This document shows positions 6,491 to 11,996 of a stretch of DNA of 40,950 nucleotides, piece after piece. Every line of letters starts with the position of its first letter. The stretch's first letter is position 1. The translations under genes were made by a program, and so were the position numbers. The DNA comes from Mesosutterella faecium (lineage in GTDB: Bacteria; Pseudomonadota; Gammaproteobacteria; Burkholderiales; Burkholderiaceae_F). Below the pieces are notes generated by a model. That model was not told where the DNA came from. It made no database searches and worked only from the letters and a program-made list of their open reading frames with translations. The DNA is taken from assembly GCF_022809315.2 (NCBI RefSeq), contig NZ_JAKZJU020000003.1, forward strand, positions 1-40,950, read 5' to 3'.

Positions 6491-7573
6491 TTAATTTGTC
6501 AGCATCTCAATTATTTTTGCTAGCCTATTAAACTGTTCTCGGAACGAATCCCTGCTGCGCTTCATCGTATCTAGTGCGTAGCCGAATTGTTTTTGCCCAA
6601 TAATATCTTCGTCAGTAAGTGCAAAAACAGGTTTAGAAAGGCTCTGGCTCATTGCTATAAGTGAATTAAAGTCAGAGATGTGAGCAAGATCATAGGCATT
6701 AAGTCCCCCTCCATTTTTAGAGCGGTTGGCATTTAAAACATCCTGAACTGTTCCCCGATCAACTATGCAATCAATTTCTTTTAATGAGGGGATTAAAACG
6801 GTATCTATAGCCTTTCTTATCTCATTAATCCATCTGTCAAAGGATTTAGCCGGTTCTTGATTCCTAATGCGGTAGCGCTGTTGAATTGTCCCAAGAAATT
6901 GAGGATGATTGGTAAGAGAGGAGCTTGTCCGCCCTGGTACCGATAATTTAAAGCTGTCGATTTCCTGGTGCCATGATTTAATATGTTTTGATAGTGATGA
7001 AATTGCTTGCCAGCAGAAGAAATCCGGTGTCGTTGGCACAATGAAATAGTCGCTTGACATCAGCATTACTTCGTTAATTCCGCCAACATTGGGGCTCATA
7101 TCGTAAATAATGAAATCAAACCCGTCTCTTTCAGCAAGCGATCTGATTAAACGAGGTAATGCCCCAGGAAGGTTTCGTGTGGCGGGGATGCCAACAGCAA
7201 TTTTCAAAGCAATACTTACCTGAGAGTCCATATCTGAAATATTCAGGCTCCCAGGCAAAAGATATAAATTCTCATTTTGAGTGGGGAAAAGGTTACCTTT
7301 TTCATTCCCTAAAATGTTATCTGGAGTATCCCCGTCGATTAATTGCTCAACAATAGTCTTAAGAGTAAGGTTTGCCCGGCTTCCATAAAAATTGTCAAGT
7401 CCATCGCTCATTTTCCCGTAACCCAGAACAATCCCCGTCAGGTTACATTGAGAATCCAAATCAACGAGAAGTACCTTATAACCGGCGTCCGCCAGAGCCC
7501 ACCCTAGATTAAATGCGGTCGTCGTTTTGCTGACTCCGCCTTTGTGATTAAATAAAGAAATTGATTTAAGCAT
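6491..7573 (-). CDS. ParA-family ATPase (orphan, no ParB seen)
   Basis: A 360-residue ParA/MinD-superfamily protein. It begins MLKSISLFNHKGGVSKTTTA: the deviant Walker A is KGGVSKTT (residues 11-18) with both signature lysines, but Ser where Gly is usual. VLLVDLDSQCNLT (Walker A'-type) and FIIYDMSPNVGG (Walker B) follow. The first ~250 residues are the ATPase fold; the last ~100 are helical and unassigned. The ATG at 7573 has AGAGG upstream; an ATG at 7600 is possible. The gene is visibly more AT-rich than its neighbours and is bounded by a terminator, which points to independent acquisition. No ParB or parS-like repeats are visible, so plasmid-like partition, a defence function or another role are all open. 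Confidence 0.85.
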   Translation of the reverse strand: MLKSISLFNHKGGVSKTTTAFNLGWALADAGYKVLLVDLDSQCNLTGIVLGYGKMSDGLDNFYGSRANLTLKTIVEQLIDGDTPDNILGNEKGNLFPTQNENLYLLPGSLNISDMDSQVSIALKIAVGIPATRNLPGALPRLIRSLAERDGFDFIIYDMSPNVGGINEVMLMSSDYFIVPTTPDFFCWQAISSLSKHIKSWHQEIDSFKLSVPGRTSSSLTNHPQFLGTIQQRYRIRNQEPAKSFDRWINEIRKAIDTVLIPSLKEIDCIVDRGTVQDVLNANRSKNGGGLNAYDLAHISDFNSLIAMSQSLSKPVFALTDEDIIGQKQFGYALDTMKRSRDSFREQFNRLAKIIEMLTN

Positions 7574-7617
7574 TGCCCGGCCTCTTTGTAGGAAATACAT
7601 TCTGTGTTCGGCTTATC

Positions 7618-7648
7618 GCCATTAAAACGTGCCACTAATTTTAACGGC
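7618..7648. promoter_or_regulatory. Inverted repeat upstream of ParA-like gene
   Basis: GCCATTAAAA (7618-7627) and TTTTAACGGC (7639-7648) form an inverted repeat with one mismatch, 45 bases upstream of the ParA-like start. The position suits an operator or autoregulatory site within its promoter. Function inferred from position only. Confidence 0.35.
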
Positions 7649-7655
7649 TACTAAA

Positions 7656-7969
7656 GCGCCCACAGATGCCCTCTGTTAAAAGAGCATGTGTTGGCGTTTT
7701 GTCCTTCCTGCACCGGTGGAGACTGCCCCGGGCCTGTGGCTCAGAAGAGCTTCAGGAAGTGAGCCGCGTCAGGTCGTGCAGCTTGTCACTCGGGCTCCCC
7801 GGCATGCCGCTGCCGGATCAGAGCCGTCCGGGGAATTTCACCCCTTGAACTTGCCTTTATCGCAAGCCCTTGTGTCTGGATGTGGTCCAGAGATAAGGGT
7901 TCGCTTTTCTCCCTGTGGGATGATTGAGTTTGTAGAGGACCTAGCAAGCTCTCTTAGCTCAACCATCCC
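7656..7969 (+). ncRNA. Candidate structured RNA or structured leader (five consecutive stem-loops)
   Basis: A ~315-base stretch without a convincing gene that holds a string of strong hairpins: GCGCC/GGCGT (7656-7697, nested CTCT/AGAG); GGCTC-CCGGCA/TGCCGG-GAGCC (7793-7825); GGGG/CCCC (7830-7844); CCTTTATC/GATAAGGG (7854-7899, one G-U pair) enclosing TCTGGA/TCCAGA; and GGGATG-TTGAG/CTCAA-CATCCC (7917-7969, nested AGAG/CTCT). The G-U pair favours the plus strand. The last hairpin ends just before the ribosome binding site of the next gene, so this may be a regulatory leader or a separate RNA. It matches no RNA family I can name. Confidence 0.5.
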
Positions 7970-7983
7970 TTAGGAGAAATCAC

Positions 7984-8325
7984 ATGACAGAAAAAGATTC
8001 AAACGCCTTTACTTCCGAAGAGGCTGCCCAGATCATCATTGCTGGTATTGAAAAAGGAGCTATCCATTTCCCGTTCCTCCAGGCGTTCGATCATGAGAAG
8101 CTTCAGAGCCTTGTTAAGCAGGACATCGAAATGCGAACTTCCAGTAGAGTTCCGTTCGAGAAGGCAATAAACGAGGCAATAAGCAATCGTTTCGCGTCTC
8201 AACTTGGCTTTTTGGCTCGAATGGATGCCCTCTACCTTCTCTGTCTCAGGCAGATGCTTGTCACCGGACTTAAGGATGAAGAAGCCAAGAGGATCGTCGA
8301 TATGGCCGCCAGTCAGTTCATGTAA
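7984..8325 (+). CDS. Hypothetical helical protein downstream of structured leader
   Basis: A 113-residue, mainly helical, soluble protein (e.g. SEEAAQIIIAGIEKGAIHF; DEEAKRIVDMAASQFM). AGGAG sits eight bases before the ATG, directly after the last hairpin of the structured region, so translation could depend on RNA folding. I do not recognise the family. The opposite strand carries another open frame (7999-8451) with its own good ribosome binding site covering almost the whole gene; only one may be real, or both may be. Strong start signals and natural codon use favour this one slightly. Confidence 0.6.
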   Translation: MTEKDSNAFTSEEAAQIIIAGIEKGAIHFPFLQAFDHEKLQSLVKQDIEMRTSSRVPFEKAINEAISNRFASQLGFLARMDALYLLCLRQMLVTGLKDEEAKRIVDMAASQFM

Positions 8326-8451
8326 GTCCTTGAGAACGTCAATCAGGTGGTTTGTTGTCGATCCCCACCTGTGAAAAGACTCAGTGCCGTTCTTGAGCTC
8401 GGCCGCCCAGATGTCGCGGGCGGCCTCAGCGGTGATCTTTTTGCCTTCCAT
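7999..8451 (-). CDS. Hypothetical protein antisense to the 7984-8325 gene
   Basis: A 150-residue frame starting MEGKKITAEAARDIWAAELK with GGAAGGAG upstream of its ATG. The first ~42 residues lie outside the opposing gene and look clearly protein-like; the rest runs antisense through 7984-8325 and remains plausible (e.g. RRETIAYCLVYCLLERN). Either the two genes truly overlap, or one frame is a by-product of the other. The start region is divergent from the membrane-protein gene at 8546. No family recognised. Confidence 0.5.
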   Translation of the reverse strand: MEGKKITAEAARDIWAAELKNGTESFHRWGSTTNHLIDVLKDLHELTGGHIDDPLGFFILKSGDKHLPETEKVEGIHSSQKAKLRRETIAYCLVYCLLERNSTGSSHFDVLLNKALKLLMIERLEEREMDSSFFNTSNDDLGSLFGSKGV

Positions 8452-8482
8452 CTCACCACTCCTTCCTGTTTCCATTGGTGAG

Positions 8483-8537
8483 CCCCTCTGTGAGGTAAAG
8501 TTCTTGGAGACCAATCCTTATTTCCCTCACAGAGGGG
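8483..8537. repeat. Perfect 13-bp inverted repeat between divergent genes
   Basis: CCCCTCTGTGAGG (8483-8495) is repeated inverted as CCTCACAGAGGGG (8525-8537), 29 bases apart, in the intergenic space between the minus-strand gene starting at 8451 and the plus-strand gene starting at 8546. The right arm forms part of the ribosome binding site (GAGGGGG) of the 8546 gene, so pairing in RNA would hide it. It could alternatively be a protein-binding operator for both divergent promoters. Confidence 0.6.
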
Positions 8538-8545
8538 GTGCAGCA

Positions 8546-9019
8546 ATGCTCAATTTCATCAAAGCCATTGAGCCGTTTTTCACTATCATTTCCGCCATAG
8601 GAGCCATAGCTACGGCCTATTTCGTCTTCACGGGGCTGGGTTTGAACAGGCCAGATATTTGGATTCACAGCACCGGAATGGTTTCCTCCGATGTTGGGAA
8701 AAGGAATCGCCTTTTCTTTGTTGTTCTTTCTGTAAACCGCGTGCCGCCAAACTTTGTGATCAAGAAAATCACAATCAAATGGTGCAAAGTGTTCCCCGAG
8801 ATCGATCCAGGCAGGCTCTCCGAGAAAGACATTGAACGAATGCAAACGAGCTCCACGGGAAGCCTGACGATTCATAACCTCGACAGAGTTCAGAACCTGC
8901 AGGTGTTTTTTATCCCGCCAGAAAACTGGAATGGCATTATTCATTTGGTTCTCCTAGGCTCTTATCTGACGCGCATGAGCTTTGACGTAAGGTTCCGTGA
9001 CTTTTTTTCAGAGTTCTAG
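8546..9019 (+). CDS. Single-pass membrane protein, unknown function
   Basis: A 157-residue protein. Residues ~10-32 form one hydrophobic segment (FFTIISAIGAIATAYFVFTG), and the remaining ~125 residues are a soluble, beta-rich domain. I chose the ATG at 8546 because GAGGGGGTG precedes it, and the upstream extension of the frame has no protein-like character. The topology (short N-terminal tail, one span, globular C-terminal part) fits phage-encoded exclusion or signalling proteins, but no family is recognised. Its 3' end overlaps the convergent small membrane gene at 8937-9134 by 83 bases. Confidence 0.65.
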   Translation: MLNFIKAIEPFFTIISAIGAIATAYFVFTGLGLNRPDIWIHSTGMVSSDVGKRNRLFFVVLSVNRVPPNFVIKKITIKWCKVFPEIDPGRLSEKDIERMQTSSTGSLTIHNLDRVQNLQVFFIPPENWNGIIHLVLLGSYLTRMSFDVRFRDFFSEF

Positions 9020-9134
9020 AAAGCTCATCAATTGAAGCGCTTAGCGTGAGAAGGCCGGACCCGATTTGCACTGATAGAAACACAATGGCCACGCAAATCG
9101 CAATGCCAGTCAACGAAAGAAAAAATGCCGTCAT
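8937..9134 (-). CDS. Small membrane protein
   Basis: A 65-residue protein whose first ~33 residues are hydrophobic (MTAFFLSLTGIAICVAIVFL), followed by a short polar helix with Ser/Glu/Lys. The start at 9134 lies one base after the stop of the 36-residue gene upstream, suggesting coupled translation, since its own ribosome binding site is weak. Probably an inner-membrane protein of the lysogeny-associated leftward operon that begins at the PL-like promoter. Function unknown. Confidence 0.55.
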   Translation of the reverse strand: MTAFFLSLTGIAICVAIVFLSVQIGSGLLTLSASIDELSRTLKKSHGTLRQSSCASDKSLGEPNE

Positions 9135-9135
9135 C

Positions 9136-9246
9136 TCAGACCCCCGCGATCGCTCGCAGCGCCCAGAGCACCCAGCTGCCGACGGTGCATGCGCCGATGA
9201 AGACGAGACCCACAACAGCCGTTACGATCCAGTCTGCTTTGCTCAT
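9136..9246 (-). CDS. Very small membrane protein (36 aa)
   Basis: A 36-codon gene starting MSKADWIVTAVVGLVFIGAC, with AGGAG seven bases before its ATG and one transmembrane segment (~residues 6-30). It is followed immediately by another small membrane gene (9134). Short tandem membrane genes of this type near a phage immunity region are often exclusion or host-membrane effectors; that is an inference from context. The strong ribosome binding site and tight spacing on both sides support it as real. Confidence 0.6.
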   Translation of the reverse strand: MSKADWIVTAVVGLVFIGACTVGSWVLWALRAIAGV

Positions 9247-9260
9247 GTATGGCTCCTTTC

Positions 9261-9518
9261 TCAGATGCACCGGGCCGTTTTTGCAAGCGCCCTGTCGAAG
9301 CCGAAAAGCTCCAAAAGATCGGCTCTTGTGCTGCTGTCCGGGGCGATCCTCTGCCCCTTGTAGACGGCTGACATGTCCCCGTGGTCGTCAGTGAAGACCA
9401 CTTGGGCTTCCCACGTGTGGCACGGGAAGTTCTTGTCACCAAAGGTGGCGGCCTCGGGCCGGCGGATGAAGACCAGTTTGGTGCCCTTGCTGGGGAAAAC
9501 CGCGAAACAGAGTTCCAT
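9261..9518 (-). CDS. Hypothetical protein, first gene of the PL-like operon
   Basis: An 85-residue soluble protein, mixed alpha/beta (MELCFAVFPSKGTKLVFIRR; then FPCHTWEAQVVFTDDHGDM), with GAGG upstream of its ATG. It is the first gene after the PL-like promoter at 9585-9613 and would be shut off by the CI-like repressor in a lysogen. In lambdoid phages this position holds early regulators such as N or Cro-linked genes, but nothing in the sequence shows antitermination features such as an Arg-rich motif. Function unknown. Confidence 0.6.
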   Translation of the reverse strand: MELCFAVFPSKGTKLVFIRRPEAATFGDKNFPCHTWEAQVVFTDDHGDMSAVYKGQRIAPDSSTRADLLELFGFDRALAKTARCI

Positions 9519-9560
9519 TTTCTTTTCCTCTTCGCCGAATTTGAAAACCGGCTCGCGTAT

Positions 9561-9644
9561 GTAGTTTTAACTTCGTTATGAGGAACTATAGCTACAAATT
9601 TAAGAAAAGTAAAGCTACGCAGTTCCGAAGATAAAACTACGTAG
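9561..9644. promoter_or_regulatory. OL-like operator cluster
   Basis: Repeated CTAC/GTAG motifs occur at 9561-9564 (GTAG), 9592-9595 (CTAC), 9615-9622 (CTACGCAG) and 9637-9644 (CTACGTAG, a perfect palindrome). The same motif recurs at the PR-like promoter beside cro and in the palindrome at 6463. They are probably sites for the CI-like and/or Cro-like repressor. Confidence 0.55.
9585..9613 (-). promoter_or_regulatory. PL-like promoter
   Basis: On the minus strand a -35 box TTTACT (9613-9608) is followed after 17 bases by a -10 box TATAGT (9590-9585). It faces the leftward genes starting at 9518 and is surrounded by four CTAC/GTAG operator motifs (9561, 9592, 9615, 9637), one overlapping the spacer. 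Confidence 0.65.
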
Positions 9645-9672
9645 CACAAGTTTGTCCCACATCAAGAGGAAC

Positions 9673-9696
9673 AAAAAAACCGCCCTGCTAGGGCGG
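9673..9696 (-). terminator. Rho-independent terminator after the CI-like repressor gene
   Basis: On the minus strand, CCGCCCT and AGGGCGG pair around a three-base loop (9696-9680) and are followed by seven T (9679-9673). It lies 22 bases past the repressor stop codon and separates it from the PL-like operon. Confidence 0.9.
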
Positions 9697-9717
9697 CGCA
9701 TTTAAAGATTTGGCCTT

Positions 9718-10398
9718 TTAAAAGGGGCCGCTACCAGACCTGTCAACGACCCTCCCAATCAAGTAAAACTTCGACATTTCGTTTGGCAATATTTCTTCAT
9801 CTTCCATGTTGGGGTTTTCGGAATGAACAATTACGCCGCCGTTCAGCTTTTTGTATAACCGTTTGACTCGCACTTCGTCGGCAAAGCAAAACGCATACAC
9901 CTTACCGGAAACTATTGGGAATTTTCGGCAATCACAGAGGATCGTGTCCCCGTCGAACAGTATTGGCATCATGCTGTCACCGTGTACCTTTAAGCGGCGG
10001 CACTGAGCCGGATTTAGCCCGCGTTCCGTGAACCATTCTCTGCGATAGTATGCAGGCTTAGACTCTGTTGCCTCTTCAAAAGATGGGGAATCCTCAGATC
10101 CGGCTCCGCAGCGTACGCGATATTCGGGAATGATAATGTAGTCGTCGGAGCTTTTTGATTCATCTGAAGGCAACACCATCGAGTCGCCGGGATTTCCGAC
10201 CCCTTCTGTGAGCCATTTCAGGCTAACGCCTAAAAACTCAGAAGCCTTAATTGCGTTGATGGCGGTCAATTGCTTTGTTTTTCCGTTGAACCAATTACTG
10301 ACCGACGGATGAGACAGCCCGCAATATCTGGCCAATTCAATCTTTGTCTTGCCAGACTTTGTAAGCGCAATTTCCAATCTATCTTTAAGTTCTGACAT
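9718..10398 (-). CDS. CI-like lysogeny repressor with S24 autocleavage domain
   Basis: A 226-residue repressor. Residues ~3-65 are an XRE-type helix-turn-helix (KIELARYCGLSHPSVSNWFN). Residues ~95-226 are a LexA/CI peptidase S24 domain with Ser142 (GDSM) and Lys179 (VRVKRL) as catalytic dyad, and Cys97-Gly98 as candidate self-cleavage site. It should hold early promoters shut in the lysogen and self-cleave when RecA filaments signal DNA damage, so this prophage is probably SOS-inducible. The ATG at 10398 follows a GGGAGG ribosome binding site. It is divergent from the Cro-like gene, with the operator region between them. Confidence 0.93.
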   Translation of the reverse strand: MSELKDRLEIALTKSGKTKIELARYCGLSHPSVSNWFNGKTKQLTAINAIKASEFLGVSLKWLTEGVGNPGDSMVLPSDESKSSDDYIIIPEYRVRCGAGSEDSPSFEEATESKPAYYRREWFTERGLNPAQCRRLKVHGDSMMPILFDGDTILCDCRKFPIVSGKVYAFCFADEVRVKRLYKKLNGGVIVHSENPNMEDEEILPNEMSKFYLIGRVVDRSGSGPF

Positions 10399-10513
10399 AG
10401 AGCCTCCCGTAGGAAATACTACCGAACAAAAGAAAACCAAAGGACGGGGTTGTAGTTTCTTTTTATGTAGCTATAATTACTTAAAAGTAAATTACCACTA
10501 CGTAAGCGAAATT
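10399..10513. promoter_or_regulatory. OR-like operator region between repressor and Cro genes
   Basis: This 115-base AT-rich gap carries the divergent PRM- and PR-like promoters. CTAC/GTAG motifs occur near 10452 (TTGTAGTTTC), 10466 (TATGTAGC), 10496 (ACTACGTAAG) and, overlapping the Cro start, 10518 (CTACGTGTAG). A possible minus-strand PRM has -35 TTTACT and -10 TACATA, which is weak and would fit an activated promoter. Confidence 0.65.
10450..10477 (+). promoter_or_regulatory. PR-like promoter
   Basis: TTGTAG (10450-10455) and a perfect TATAAT (10472-10477) are 16 bases apart and face the Cro-like gene, whose ATG is 37 bases downstream. The -35 box itself forms part of a GTAG operator motif, so repressor binding would block RNA polymerase. 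Confidence 0.7.
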
Positions 10514-10750
10514 ATGACTACGTGTAGACGAAACAGAAGGCTCGACCCTGAAAGGTCAGAAAAGGTAATCGATGCCTTGGGAGGTGTTGTTTCTGTTGCC
10601 AAGACGTTCGGCATTCGACATCCGTCAGTTTCAGCATGGAAGAAGGTCGGCATACCAGAAGACAGACTCCAGTTTCTTCAGGTGAGATACAGAAAAGTGC
10701 CGGCTGTAGCCGAGACTCTCGATTTTCACCCGTGGCGCGACCGCGAATAA
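10514..10750 (+). CDS. Cro/YdaS-like DNA-binding regulator
   Basis: A 78-residue protein with the YdaS/Cro-type helix-turn-helix: VIDALGGVVSVAKTFGIRHP followed by SVSAWKKVGIPEDRLQFLQ (~residues 16-56). It is transcribed divergently from the CI-like gene from the PR-like promoter and should act as the lytic-side repressor. No good ribosome binding site precedes the ATG. An operator-like CTACGTGTAG lies within its first codons. The upstream extension of the frame would run back into the repressor gene and is not credible. Confidence 0.8.
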   Translation: MTTCRRNRRLDPERSEKVIDALGGVVSVAKTFGIRHPSVSAWKKVGIPEDRLQFLQVRYRKVPAVAETLDFHPWRDRE

Positions 10751-10759
10751 GAGAGTGCC

Positions 10760-11626
10760 ATGTCGTACAGGGCGATGGACTGGGCCGCATCAGTTGATGT
10801 TGAAACTTCGCAACAGAGGCTTTGCCTCATGCTGTTGGCTTGGCACATGAGTGAAAGAACGGGGGAGTGCTTCCCGAGTCAAGCATTGCTTGCGAAAGAG
10901 GCACACATCAGTCTTCGCGCCGTGCAGTACGCCTTGTCTCAACTGGAACAAAAGAACCTCATCACCAGACGAGCAGAGAAGGATGATCGAGGCGTGATAG
11001 TCCGCACTCTCTATGCGATGTCTATATCGAATAGGGTGTCGCAAGGCGTGCAGGACGTGTCGCATACCGTGCATGAGGGTGTCGCACAGGGTGCGGGAGG
11101 GTGTCGCACGGATTGCACCGGGGTGTCGCATACCGTGCATGAGGGTGTCGCACAGGGTGCATGTAAACAAGGAATAGAACAAGGAATTAAACAAGGAACT
11201 GAACAGGGGATAGAAGCTCTTCCTCCCTCCCCGCCTCCGGCGAGGAGGAAGACCGCGTTCCCCTGCCCACCAGAAATCAACCCTGAGGCATGGGACGCGT
11301 GGATGCAGGTTAGGAAAGCAAAGAGGACGGGCGGAATCACGGAGTATGGGTGGAAGCTCTTCTGCAATCAAGCGGCTAAGGCTGGACTAACACCAGCGCA
11401 GGCGATAGATCTCTGCATAGAGCGGGGATGGCAAGGATTTAAAGCCGAGTGGCTGAAGAGAGAGCAGGAACCGGAGGACGACTTCAAACGCATGGGTAGG
11501 CAGGAACGAGAAAGGCAGAGGCTTGCGAAGCAGCAGGGTCAGGCGCCGGCGCCTTCTTCGAAGCCCGCTTCTGAACCACAGAACCACGACGACGAAATCT
11601 ACGAGGAACTCAATGGACTCTTTTGA
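10760..11626 (+). CDS. Phage replication initiator with winged-helix N-terminus and internal iterons
   Basis: A 288-residue protein analogous to lambda O. Residues ~10-85 form a winged helix of the phage-replication HTH_36 type (CFPSQALLAKEAHISLRAVQ). Residues ~93-152 are low complexity (two VSHTVHEGVAQGA units, then repeated KQGIEQG-type units) because the DNA there holds the putative origin. A conserved domain at ~170-235 (WDAWMQVRKAKRTGGITEYG) and a charged tail follow, and probably contact the helicase. It lies 10 bases after the Cro-like gene and overlaps the next gene by 14 bases, in the same rightward early operon. Confidence 0.85.
   Translation: MSYRAMDWAASVDVETSQQRLCLMLLAWHMSERTGECFPSQALLAKEAHISLRAVQYALSQLEQKNLITRRAEKDDRGVIVRTLYAMSISNRVSQGVQDVSHTVHEGVAQGAGGCRTDCTGVSHTVHEGVAQGACKQGIEQGIKQGTEQGIEALPPSPPPARRKTAFPCPPEINPEAWDAWMQVRKAKRTGGITEYGWKLFCNQAAKAGLTPAQAIDLCIERGWQGFKAEWLKREQEPEDDFKRMGRQERERQRLAKQQGQAPAPSSKPASEPQNHDDEIYEELNGLF
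11036..11152 (+). repeat. Six iterons (GTGTCGCA) forming a putative replication origin
   Basis: GTGTCGCA occurs at 11036, 11057, 11079, 11101, 11123 and 11145, at spacings of 21, 22, 22, 22 and 22 bases, i.e. two helical turns, all on one face of the DNA. A 38-base block (11057-11094) is repeated exactly at 11123-11160. The layout inside the initiator gene matches the lambda ori arrangement. Probable binding sites for the initiator's own winged helix. Confidence 0.75.
11166..11210 (+). repeat. AT-rich 12-base direct repeats next to iterons (possible unwinding element)
   Basis: AACAAGGAA or a close variant occurs at 11166, 11178, 11190 and 11102+100 (11202), a strict 12-base period. It immediately follows the iterons and is the most purine/AT-rich stretch of the gene, which suits a DNA unwinding element. 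Functional role is inferred. Confidence 0.55.
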
Positions 11627-11996
11627 AGCCGCACGGATCGACCGTCATGCTCCATTCGGACCGGTGATCTACATCACCTTCCGATCAAAGGTTTTTCCGG
11701 ATCACGCAACACCAAGGCTCAAGGTCAACTGGGGCTTCGGTGACGGCGAGGAAGATCTCGTTCCATACGTTGACGACGAGGTTTTTATCGATCCATTGGA
11801 CAGGTTCCAGGACGTGGACTGGCGATTCTGCCGGGGGCATTCCGTTTCCGTGAAGTCTGAGGAGGGTATGGATCCGGTGATGTGGGCCTGCAGAGACAAC
11901 ATATTGAACGCTGATCCGTGCTTCGCTTCTTTCCTGGACTCAACCGACAGAATGGAGGTTTACAGAGATGGCAGATGTCTTTGCAGGGACCGTTGA
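11613..11996 (+). CDS. Hypothetical protein between initiator and helicase
   Basis: A 127-residue acidic protein (many Asp/Glu: GFGDGEEDLVPYVDDEVFID), probably mixed alpha/beta. The ATG follows a GAGG site inside the initiator gene (14-base overlap), and the end overlaps the helicase gene by 29 bases, so translation of all three is probably coupled. In lambda-like systems a helicase loader occupies a neighbouring position, but no P-like or DnaC-like motif is visible, so no such claim is made. Confidence 0.65.
   Translation: MDSFEAARIDRHAPFGPVIYITFRSKVFPDHATPRLKVNWGFGDGEEDLVPYVDDEVFIDPLDRFQDVDWRFCRGHSVSVKSEEGMDPVMWACRDNILNADPCFASFLDSTDRMEVYRDGRCLCRDR

Noticed and set aside
7686..7973. 95-codon plus-strand frame across the structured region
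   Set aside because: No ribosome binding site, unnatural composition, and the stretch is better explained by RNA hairpins.
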